Source: a bacterium
Lineage (GTDB): Bacteria > Bacillota > Clostridia > Oscillospirales > Acutalibacteraceae
Reading direction: 5' to 3'
Assembly (NCBI GenBank): GCA_020624805.1
Contig: JAHKVW010000029.1
Location: 1-64,000 of the forward strand
DNA length: 64,000 nt
The notes under the pieces are model-generated. The model was not told where the DNA came from. It searched no databases and saw only the letters and a list, made by a program, of their open reading frames with translations. Below, piece after piece: positions 49,461-62,237 of this stretch (position 1 is the first letter of the stretch; each line of letters begins with the position of its first letter). The translations under genes were made by a program, and so were the position numbers.

Positions 49461-52028
49461 ATGGACACTGGTTTTTTCGATCTGCTGAAGCATGTCAGAC
49501 AGCCCGAAACAATCGTGCGATTTCTCGACAATTCATCCTATGATGAGCTGCTCGAGATCAATGTGAAGCAACAGACTTTCAAGAGTGTTTTTCACGTTTC
49601 AAAAAAATATGCCATGCCGCTGACGAAGGGCAGTTACAGAGAGGTTTTCATCGGTATGTCCGAGGAACTGATCCATCCCGCTGAGCGCGAAAGATTTATC
49701 GAGCTGATGAATCCGGAAACGATCCTCTACCGTCTGTCCGATTCCGAGCTCCCGGGATTGTGCTGTGAAGAATACCGTTTTCGGCTGATCGTCGGAAACT
49801 GGCATTGGGTGGAAATGGTGCTGATCGCGGGAGAGGAGTACGGACTGGAACCCAATGTCGTCCGTATGTATATCTTTGACTGTCAAAGCCGAAAGATCCG
49901 CGAGCTGGGTCTGACCGACACAGCGGTATATGCCGACAACAACCGCAACGAGATGACCGGACTGCTGAAGAAGCGCGCCTTTGTCAAGGACGTACAGCAG
50001 CGTATCAAGAACACCGATACGGAATGGTGTCTGGTCAGTATCGATATCGATAATTTCAAGCTCTTCAACGAGTGGTACGGTCACAGCGAGGGCGACCTGT
50101 TGATGATACAGATCGGCGCGACGCTGCTCGAAGCCGGCGAGCGTACCGGCGGCTCGGCGGGCTATTTCGGACAGGATGATTTCTGTCTGCTGATCCCCTA
50201 CGACATGGAGCTGATCGGTCATATCTATGAGGATATCTCTGCATTGATCGGCTCGCGCGGCAACAGCTCGAGCTTTTTGCCCGCGTTCGGCATTTGTATC
50301 GTCAAGAGAGAGTACGAGCTGATGGATATGCTCGACCGTGCGCTGTTGGCGGCACAGGTCGCGAAGGAAGGCTACCACAGCCGCATCCGTATATTTGAAA
50401 AAGGGATGTATTCGCGCACCAACGCGGAGTATCGCGTGCTGACGGATTTTTCACGGGCGCTCAAACAGCATGAGATCGTCTTTTATCTGCAGCCGCAGTG
50501 CCGCGCGTCATCGGGAAAGATCGTCGGCGCCGAGGCGCTGGCGCGCTGGATCAAGCCCGACGGCACGGTCATCCCGCCCGACACGTTTATTCCCGTGCTC
50601 GAGAAGCGCGGACTCATTTCCGATCTGGATCTGTATATCTGGGATGACGTCTGCCGCTGGCAGCATGAGTGGATCAAGAGCGGTCACACGCCGCTTCCCG
50701 TTTCGGTGAATGTATCGGTCTCCGATATCCTGCACACCGATCTTCCCGCTATCTTTGAAAACCTGATCAAAAAATATGAATTGGAGCGCAACCTGCTCAA
50801 GATCGAGATCACCGAATCCTCCTATATCACCAACACGGCGCTCGTCATGGAGACTGTCCGTTCGTTAAGGGAAAAAGGCTTTACGGTATTGATGGACGAT
50901 TTCGGCAGCGGCAGCTCCACGCTGAACATGCTCAAAAACCTGAATATCGACGTCATCAAGCTCGACGCGCAGTTTTTGAACATGAATGAAAGCAACGAAG
51001 AAAAGAGCATCCGGATCCTGGAATCGGTCACTAACCTGACCAAGACGATCGGCGTGCCGATCATTGTCGAGGGCGTTGAGACCAAGGAGCAAAAGGACTT
51101 TTTGATCGATATGGGTTGCCGCTATATCCAAGGGTATTATTTCTTCCGCCCGATGCCGATCACGGATTTTGAGAGCCTGATCGACGATCCCGACAAGATC
51201 GATACCTCGGGTATCTCGTTTAAGGCGAACCAGCAGTTCCGTCTGCGCGAACTGCTCGATAACAACATCTACAGCGATACCATGCTCAACAGCATCCTCG
51301 GTCCGTGCGCGCTGTACTCGTGGCACGGCGACGACGTGGATATCGTGCGATACAACGAACAGTTCTATGAGGCGGTCGACGTACCCGATTTTTCGGAACG
51401 GCTGGTCTGCATCCAGCGCTTTCTGCCTAAGGCGGATATTCCGCGCATGACCGAGCTGCTGCGGCTGGCGCAGCGCGATCGGCTGAACGGCTCCAAGGGT
51501 CTTTTGCATTTCTACAAGACCGACGGAACGCTGACCACCTTCGACATGCACTTCTACTATCTGCACAGCGAGGGTGAGGAGAAGATCTTCTACGGCTCCG
51601 TGCGCAATATCACCAAGCTGAGTAACCTTGAAAAGCAAATGACGCTGCTCTCTCATATCTCGACAGATACGGTGCTCTTTTTGTCCCGCACCTCCGAGGG
51701 TGATATTCGCTTTACCGTGCTGTTCAACGGGCTTGAGAACATTATCGGCATCAGCGCGCATGAGTTGGAAACCGAGTTGAACGGTGAGAACTTTATCGAC
51801 AGGATCGGTTCCGAAAACGACCTGTCCGTCTATAAAGAGGTTTTGGAACACATCCAAAAAACCGAACCGTTCTCGACGACGGTGAGTATGAGAAACGCCA
51901 ACGGAGATCGCGTGACGCTGAACGCGGTCGGCAACTACATCCCCGACGAGACCAACACGATGGATTACATCATCATCCTGAGCAAACCGACGGAGGAAGA
52001 GCAGCCGGTCAGTTCGCCGGAATCTTAA
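49461..52028 (+). CDS. GGDEF-EAL protein with flanking PAS-like regions
   Basis: An 855-aa protein with no membrane helix. N-terminal PAS-like region (about 1-165), GGDEF domain (170-320) with VSIDIDNFKLFNEWYGHSEGD but signature GQDDF instead of GGDEF, so probably weak or inactive. The EAL domain (about 325-580) is near complete: GAEALARWIKP, VSVNVSVSD, IEITESSY, MDDFGSGSSTLNML, IKLDAQF, VEGVETKEQ, QGYYFFRPMP. Two further PAS-like regions follow (about 590-845). Start 49461 has AAAGGAAAGG at 8 nt; an ATG 34 codons earlier has no site. Divergent from the phosphorelay operon; likely a c-di-GMP phosphodiesterase. Confidence 0.9.
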   Translation: MDTGFFDLLKHVRQPETIVRFLDNSSYDELLEINVKQQTFKSVFHVSKKYAMPLTKGSYREVFIGMSEELIHPAERERFIELMNPETILYRLSDSELPGLCCEEYRFRLIVGNWHWVEMVLIAGEEYGLEPNVVRMYIFDCQSRKIRELGLTDTAVYADNNRNEMTGLLKKRAFVKDVQQRIKNTDTEWCLVSIDIDNFKLFNEWYGHSEGDLLMIQIGATLLEAGERTGGSAGYFGQDDFCLLIPYDMELIGHIYEDISALIGSRGNSSSFLPAFGICIVKREYELMDMLDRALLAAQVAKEGYHSRIRIFEKGMYSRTNAEYRVLTDFSRALKQHEIVFYLQPQCRASSGKIVGAEALARWIKPDGTVIPPDTFIPVLEKRGLISDLDLYIWDDVCRWQHEWIKSGHTPLPVSVNVSVSDILHTDLPAIFENLIKKYELERNLLKIEITESSYITNTALVMETVRSLREKGFTVLMDDFGSGSSTLNMLKNLNIDVIKLDAQFLNMNESNEEKSIRILESVTNLTKTIGVPIIVEGVETKEQKDFLIDMGCRYIQGYYFFRPMPITDFESLIDDPDKIDTSGISFKANQQFRLRELLDNNIYSDTMLNSILGPCALYSWHGDDVDIVRYNEQFYEAVDVPDFSERLVCIQRFLPKADIPRMTELLRLAQRDRLNGSKGLLHFYKTDGTLTTFDMHFYYLHSEGEEKIFYGSVRNITKLSNLEKQMTLLSHISTDTVLFLSRTSEGDIRFTVLFNGLENIIGISAHELETELNGENFIDRIGSENDLSVYKEVLEHIQKTEPFSTTVSMRNANGDRVTLNAVGNYIPDETNTMDYIIILSKPTEEEQPVSSPES

Positions 52029-52049
52029 TTAACCATATGATACAGTTAA

Positions 52050-52077
52050 CCCCCTGCCTGAGCGATCAAGCAGGGGG
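52050..52077. terminator. Hairpin between convergent genes
   Basis: A stem CCCCCTGC (52050-52057) with GCAGGGGG (52070-52077). U tracts are weak on both sides, so termination is plausible but not certain. Confidence 0.5.
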
Positions 52078-52112
52078 TCGTGTTATATGTGGGACAGTGC
52101 TTTGTTTATCCT

Positions 52113-56472
<4,360 letters not shown>

Positions 56473-56476
<4 letters not shown>

Positions 56477-57885
56477 TGTTCAAACTCCTTACGCTTGATC
56501 TTGCCCCATGTTTTACGGAGCTTTCGGTATTTGATGATACCTTCCACACGGAAGATGGTGATGATCTGTCGGTAGCCGAAGTTCTCGAGGATCGCGTATA
56601 CGGAGATCGCGATACTCTGCTTGGCAGTCATCGCGGCGCGGTGGGTATACTGCTCCAGCACGAGGCTGCCCTCGGAGAGGATGACGCCCAAGGATACCGA
56701 TAACAGGAAATAGATGACGAAGAAGAACATATTCAACTCGCCCATGATCAGTGTGAACGGTATCAGGAAATAACCGATCGTCTCGACCAGCGCGCCGAAC
56801 AACTCAAAGATCCAGTTGTAGGGCATCGATACCAGTCCGACAAAGCCGTAGCGCGGGTTGAAGGTCATGCTCGCGTGCGAGATCAGCGTATCCATCAGAC
56901 CGATCTGCCAGCGGCGGCGCTGGCTGCGGATGTCGTTGAGCGACATCGGGCCCTGTGTCCAGCAAACCGAAAATTCGTTGAATTTGACCTTATATTTTCT
57001 GCGATGCTTGCGCATATAGTGGTGGATACGGACGACGATCTCCATATCCTCGCCAATGGTGTTCTTCTTGTAGCCGCCCACCTCGATAACGGTCTGCTTT
57101 CTGAACAATCCGAAAGCGCCCGATACGATGAGCAGAGAGTTGGACGCCGCCCAAAAGACACGTCCCATCAAAAAGGAACGATAGTACTCGACGATCTGGA
57201 AACGCTCGATGAGCTTTTTGGGCATCGTAAAGCCCTTGAGCTCGCCGTCGACGATCTTGGAGCCGTTCGCGATACGCACGATACCGCCCGCGACGACGGT
57301 GCGGGAATCCTTGATGAACTCCATCGACAGGCGCAGCAGCGCGTCCTTCTCGATACGGGAGTCAGCGTCCAGACAGGTGAACAGCGGATATTTCGAGATA
57401 TTGATGCCGGCGTTCAGCGCGTCGGACTTACCGCCGTTTGCCTTTTGTACATACAAAAGGTTGGGGTAGGTCTTGCTGTAATAGACCGCCTCGATCTTCT
57501 GGGTCGGGATCTGGTAGCGGATCGAGGTCTCGATCTTGTGCATATGAAAGGCTTCGATGACCTTATCGCCCGTTTTGTCCGTCGAGCCGTCGTTCACGAC
57601 GATGATCTCAAAATGCGGATAATTCAGCTTCATCAGCGAGCGGACGTTCTGCACGATATGCTCCTGCTCGTTGAACGCGGGGATGATCAGCGAGATGGGC
57701 AGGAGATTTTCGCTGTCCTCATAGCTGAGATAATCATCGGAAAAGGTCTTGTTATAGTTGCGGTTTACGCGGAAAAAAGACACAAACAGCTGGACGATGT
57801 ATATTAAGTTGAGCAACAGCGTAAAAGCCATGCAGAAGTAATTGAAAAAAACGATAAAGTGGCGTATCGCATTCAAAAATCCCAC
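56473..57885 (-). CDS. Processive GT2 glycosyltransferase (exopolysaccharide synthase)
   Basis: A 470-aa membrane protein of the BcsA/PgaC/hyaluronan-synthase type. Helix (about 10-38), then a GT2 domain: ISLIIPAFNEQEHI, VVNDGSTDKTG, KANGGKSDALNAGI, CLDADSRIEKDAL (DxD), NTIGEDMEIVVR (catalytic Asp) and the QxxRW motif RSQRRRWQIG. Three or four helices follow (360-440). It lacks a PilZ domain, so any c-di-GMP control must act through a partner. The start is GTG at 57885 with AGGAGG upstream. Makes and exports a beta-linked polysaccharide from UDP-sugar; sugar unknown. Confidence 0.92.
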
Positions 57886-57974
57886 AGTCTGTTCCTCCTA
57901 ATCAGATACTTTGCGTTAACGGATCGTCAATAGGCGTGCCTAAACGATCATAAAAAGCTTGTGTAGATAAAAGA

Positions 57975-59045
57975 TCACGTGTCGACCGTCTTATACAGGA
58001 CGTTCTTCATCGCGTCGGCGGCAAAACGGTCGTATCCGCCTAAGATCTCTTCCAGATCCTTGGGCGAGATATCCATGCGGGTGATCGACTGAGCCGCCGT
58101 CTGGCGCACCCACCATTCCTTGTCGCCCAGCGCGTGCTTGACGGTATTGAGCGCGCTTTGCGTCTTTAAGAGCGACAGTCCTCTGACTGCCGAGGAACGG
58201 ATCACCCAGTCCTTATCGCCCGCGGCGATCTGCAGGATCTGCTCATCCTCAGGATAGCCGAACGCGGCAAGCGCCTTGACGCAGGCGATTTTCAGCTGGG
58301 TGTCGTTGCCCGACGCGCCCTCGATATACATGGTTCTGAAGCCGTCGATCTTGTACTGCGCGATCGTCTTGATGACCGTACACTTCATGTACTTGTTGCA
58401 TTTTTCAAAGAGCTTAGCCGCGAGCTCCTCTCTGTCGCCGGTGAACTGGGCAAAGAACTCGTTGACGATCCTGCCCGAATACTGGGTATCGTTCTCGATG
58501 CTCAGCAGGTACTCGGCGACCTCATAGACGTCGCCCATCTGACACAGCGCCATCGCGGCGTTATAAGCCAGATCTCTGTCCTTGCTGCCGACACATTCCT
58601 TGATCTTATCGCGATACTCCATCGCCTCCAGATCGGCAAGCCTTCTGCAGGCATAGCCCTTATGGTAGACGTCGCCCTCGTCGAGCATCTTGGCGTACAT
58701 CGCGACAGGATCGACCTGCGTGTTGATGCGCTCGATCAGCTTCTCTTTTGCTTCATCATCAAAGCCGGAGCCCTGATGATCTTTGATTTCCTTGACAGCC
58801 ATCTCATAAACGGTGAAATCTCCGTTTATCTCGTCGGCCAATGCGGTTATCTCGGCGTTACGGCTGCCCTCGGTGGGTGCATAGAGCACCCCTTCCACGT
58901 GGATATCAAGCCTGCGCCTGATGTTATCGTTGCGGGCTGTATGCTCATCCTGCAGTTCAGCCAAACGATAAAGAAGAATGTACTCTATGCCGATGATCAG
59001 CAGGCACAGCAGTAACCCGATAACGCTTAACAGTTCGATCTTCAA
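57975..59045 (-). CDS. Membrane-anchored HEAT-repeat protein
   Basis: A 356-aa protein. One N-terminal helix (about 3-28), then a soluble alpha-helical solenoid: repeated units such as KDRDLAYNAAMALCQMGDVYEV, QLKIACVKALAAFGYPEDEQ, KDWVIRSSAVRGLSLLK and KEWWVRQTAAQSITRM are HEAT/PBS-lyase-like repeats. Start TTG at 59045 with AGGAG at 8 nt. The topology places the repeats probably in the cytoplasm, though the reverse is not excluded. In this operon it is a candidate scaffold or regulator for the synthase, possibly replacing the missing PilZ partner. Confidence 0.87.
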   Translation of the reverse strand: MKIELLSVIGLLLCLLIIGIEYILLYRLAELQDEHTARNDNIRRRLDIHVEGVLYAPTEGSRNAEITALADEINGDFTVYEMAVKEIKDHQGSGFDDEAKEKLIERINTQVDPVAMYAKMLDEGDVYHKGYACRRLADLEAMEYRDKIKECVGSKDRDLAYNAAMALCQMGDVYEVAEYLLSIENDTQYSGRIVNEFFAQFTGDREELAAKLFEKCNKYMKCTVIKTIAQYKIDGFRTMYIEGASGNDTQLKIACVKALAAFGYPEDEQILQIAAGDKDWVIRSSAVRGLSLLKTQSALNTVKHALGDKEWWVRQTAAQSITRMDISPKDLEEILGGYDRFAADAMKNVLYKTVDT

Positions 59046-59067
59046 GCGATTATCTCCTGATTGTCGG

Positions 59068-59124
59068 CCTCCCCGTCAGCCGTACTATTACGGCTGACGG
59101 GAGGTGGGGCTTTTCTCAAGCCCC
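59068..59124 (-). promoter_or_regulatory. Double intercistronic hairpin in the exopolysaccharide operon
   Basis: On the minus strand, GGGGCTT/AAGCCCC (59118-59124 with 59106-59112) is followed by a 15-bp stem (59090-59104 with 59068-59083, one bulge) between the 1028-aa and HEAT genes. No long U tract follows, so it is more likely an RNA processing, stabilising or partial-attenuation element than a full terminator. Confidence 0.6.
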
Positions 59125-59128
59125 TTGT

Positions 59129-62100
59129 TTATTGTCCCGAAAAATATTGTTTGAGTATATCAAAGCTCTCCTTGTGGCGGGAGGTGTATTTGACGGTCTC
59201 CCATTTGCTCCACTGGAATACTTTGTATCCGGGGTCGTGCTTATCCATGGGGAAGGCATACATGACGTCGCCCTCCTTGCGCTCGCCGATCATGACGGAG
59301 ATCAGCGCGCCGTTGGTAGTAACGGTCTTGGCGGTATCTCCCTTGAACGAGTCGTCGTTGATCACGAGCTTTTTGGACGGATCGGCGACGTTGAGCCATG
59401 TCCACGGCAGGCGGATATAGATGGTCGAGCCGGTCTGGTAGAACTGGGTATCACCCGAGGTAAAGCCGCCGTAGCTCAGATCCGCCACCTTGTTGTAGTC
59501 GCCGGTGTAGCTTTCTTCCGTATATGCTCTGTCTTTGCTGCGGTCATAGGTATCGATAACGTACAGCGCGGCGTTTTGCTTGCCCTCAAAGCGGAGAGAA
59601 TACTCCATACCGGAGAGGGAGTTCGCCGTGAAGTCGTCGGCGTAGTAATACTCGCCGTCGTTGCGCTGGAAGGTATCCAGACCGATGAACATGGCGTTAT
59701 CTTTGTAATCGATCTCCTGCAACAGCTGCAGGGTGATATACAGATATCCCGCGTCGCTGTACATAGAGACCGCCTGCGCCATGTCGTCGTCGGAGAGGAC
59801 CAGACCGGGCGTTTCCGGCATCACGCTGTCCATGGCGATCAGACCGGACATCTGTTTGCTGTCACAGGTGTTGTGCCACAGATAGCTGTCGGAAACGGAG
59901 GTATAGAATTCCATATCCTCGCTGACCTCGCTCCAGCTGTCGTTCAGGTCATATACGGTCGCGCCTAAGATACCGCTGTCCTTTGCGGCCTTCAGCGCCG
60001 AGGTGATCCGCTCGCCCTGCTGTGTTTCGGTGACAGCGTCCTGATCGTAAACAGCGTTTACGTCCGAGAACGATACACCCGACGCAAGTACAGGCGAGGT
60101 GACCTTTTTGAGCTCATTGAAAGCACTCATATACTTTGATTCTATGGTGTCGGAATTCTTGCCGCCGCCGGCGATCTTATCGTTATCAAGATCGATATCA
60201 CAGAAGTAATATTCCTTGCAGTCGGCAGAGACGATGTCGTTGAAGACATACGCGTTTTTATCTTTTACGCCCGACATGCCCTTGATCATATTATAAGAAC
60301 CGCAGACGGAGATGGGCGTATAGTAATCATAATCGTCGTAGGAGACCTTTTGAGCGGTATCGTACAGATACGCCGCAAAGCCCTCGACACCCTTGCTGTC
60401 CTTGACATATTCGCCGCTGTAGGAGTAGTCGGAAAGTCCGGCTATCGCCGCGACGTTCTTTGAGGTCAGCGCGGGATCGATGCTCACGCCCAGTACATAC
60501 TCCGATACATCGATAAAGTAGGTAGCCGCGCCGAGCTTTTCACTCTGCGCGTGACCGTTGCCGTGGAGGGCGTTGATCGACGTCGTGACGGCGTCCTTCC
60601 ATTTTTCCAGACCGTCGGATTTCAGATAATCCTCGGCGCTGAGCTCATCGGGGACGTTGACGCGCTGGAGGATGTAGATCGTGCCGTTCTCCGGATTCTT
60701 GTTATAGCGGCTGACTGCCGCGTAGAATTCCGGCGGCAGAAGATCCTTTGCCACAAGACAGTTGATTCCCATCTCACCGGCGGATTTGATCAGATCCTCA
60801 TAGAAGGTGAAATCGCGCGAATAGGTCGCCTTGCCGGGCTCCTGCGCGTTCAAAGCGGCTGCCTTGAGCGTCATGCCGCGCCATTTTTCGTCCTCGAGTA
60901 TCTGGAAGCTGCCGTTATTGACGCGAGCGACCTCCGCGTGATTCTCCTTCTCCTCCACATACTGCTTGCTCTTGGTATCGGACAGGATATGGCGGATCAG
61001 CGGATTATAGAACCGCCAGTAAAAGTTGGAGATATCGCCCTGTCTGTCATAGGACAGGAATTTGAAAAACTGATTGGAAAACAGGAAATCGCCGTAGCGG
61101 TCGCCGTTGACATAGTCGTTGCAGTCGCCCGCGAAGTAGTAGACGGGCGCGTAGCCCTCCTCCTGATTACGGGAGACCGCGCAGAAGCGCGGCGTTTTGC
61201 TGATCTCACTGATCTTTTCCATACCGGTGGCGTTGAGGTCAAAATCAAAGGTCGCTATCGTCTCGACGCCGTAGTTCGGTTCGACCAGCTCGAACCAGTT
61301 GTAGAAGTTGCATTTATCACAGCCGGAGAATTCCTTGCGGTATTCTTCGTTGATATAGATCCTAAGAAGATCCTTGGATAAGAAATCCGTGTTTTGTTCC
61401 AGAATGATGATCTTGCCGTCGGACGATACCAGCAGGATACCGGGGCCGGTAAAGCGCCATTCGACGCCTTCCTGCTGCTCATACATCGGAGGCGCCCAGT
61501 CGGGAACGTCGGTAAAGTCCTCCAGATCGACGATATATCTGCCGATCCACTTGGTCGGATTGACGCCGGTGAGCGCGATCAGCTGAGCGCGTACCGAGTC
61601 GGACAGCGGGGAGCTGAAGAAGGTGCTTTCCGTGATGATCGGCGCGCCGCTCTCATGCGCAAAGGAGATGTACGACATATCGTCTTCCGAGATACCGCCG
61701 TTGAGCGGAGAACCGCCGTTATAATGGCCGAAGGTATCGTTGCCCAGCCCGTAGGCATCGGACAGATACAGCAGATCGGGCGTAGACTCCGCGTCCTTGA
61801 GCTCGACGTTGTGGTCGAAGTTGCCCTCTTCATCGAGCATCGGGCCGAAGTAATCCTTTTTATAATCGTAGAACTGTCCCTCGGGATTGACATACCGCTG
61901 CTGATGCAGGATCCAGTAAAAGCCCTGATGCTTACGGTAGACGGTATGCTTGATGATGTTTTCGTCATCCGCGTAGGCGAGCACGGTTTTGTCCAGTACC
62001 GCGACATTCATCACTTTTTTGGGGATCAGATGCCATATGCCGAACAGCAGGATGAGGAACAGGACGATGACGGCAGCCACGATGTGGTACCATTTGAATC

Positions 62101-62215
62101 GTTTGATATAGAACTTGACCTTTGACTTGCGCGCGTCCTGTTGCTCTTCAAAAGCCTTTTCCTCAGGCGTGGTCGGGACATAGTCATTCTGTTTATTCTT
62201 TTTTTCTTTTGACAT
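59129..62215 (-). CDS. Large membrane-anchored protein of the exopolysaccharide operon
   Basis: A 1028-aa protein. Short charged cytoplasmic start, one helix (about 44-65), then a large extracytoplasmic part. Residues 70-420 form an unrecognised domain (PDLLYLSDAYGLGNDTFGHY, GAPIITESTFFSS, ARDF-type strands, FFKFLSYDRQGDISNFYWRF). Residues 430-780 resemble the barrel of the two glycosidase-like proteins downstream (GINCLVAKDLLPPEFYAAVSRY, VPDELSAEDYLKSDGLEKWK, LGATVYDLNDSWSEV), and 790-1000 the CBM9-like tail. Where the paralogues have GIEW and AEFG, this one reads GVSIDP and ASGVSF, so both candidate catalytic Glu are absent. Start ATG at 62215 is preferred; GTG two codons earlier is possible. 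Possibly a polymer-binding or guiding subunit. Confidence 0.82.
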   Translation of the reverse strand: MSKEKKNKQNDYVPTTPEEKAFEEQQDARKSKVKFYIKRFKWYHIVAAVIVLFLILLFGIWHLIPKKVMNVAVLDKTVLAYADDENIIKHTVYRKHQGFYWILHQQRYVNPEGQFYDYKKDYFGPMLDEEGNFDHNVELKDAESTPDLLYLSDAYGLGNDTFGHYNGGSPLNGGISEDDMSYISFAHESGAPIITESTFFSSPLSDSVRAQLIALTGVNPTKWIGRYIVDLEDFTDVPDWAPPMYEQQEGVEWRFTGPGILLVSSDGKIIILEQNTDFLSKDLLRIYINEEYRKEFSGCDKCNFYNWFELVEPNYGVETIATFDFDLNATGMEKISEISKTPRFCAVSRNQEEGYAPVYYFAGDCNDYVNGDRYGDFLFSNQFFKFLSYDRQGDISNFYWRFYNPLIRHILSDTKSKQYVEEKENHAEVARVNNGSFQILEDEKWRGMTLKAAALNAQEPGKATYSRDFTFYEDLIKSAGEMGINCLVAKDLLPPEFYAAVSRYNKNPENGTIYILQRVNVPDELSAEDYLKSDGLEKWKDAVTTSINALHGNGHAQSEKLGAATYFIDVSEYVLGVSIDPALTSKNVAAIAGLSDYSYSGEYVKDSKGVEGFAAYLYDTAQKVSYDDYDYYTPISVCGSYNMIKGMSGVKDKNAYVFNDIVSADCKEYYFCDIDLDNDKIAGGGKNSDTIESKYMSAFNELKKVTSPVLASGVSFSDVNAVYDQDAVTETQQGERITSALKAAKDSGILGATVYDLNDSWSEVSEDMEFYTSVSDSYLWHNTCDSKQMSGLIAMDSVMPETPGLVLSDDDMAQAVSMYSDAGYLYITLQLLQEIDYKDNAMFIGLDTFQRNDGEYYYADDFTANSLSGMEYSLRFEGKQNAALYVIDTYDRSKDRAYTEESYTGDYNKVADLSYGGFTSGDTQFYQTGSTIYIRLPWTWLNVADPSKKLVINDDSFKGDTAKTVTTNGALISVMIGERKEGDVMYAFPMDKHDPGYKVFQWSKWETVKYTSRHKESFDILKQYFSGQ

Positions 62216-62237
62216 GAACACACCGCCTTACAGTCGG

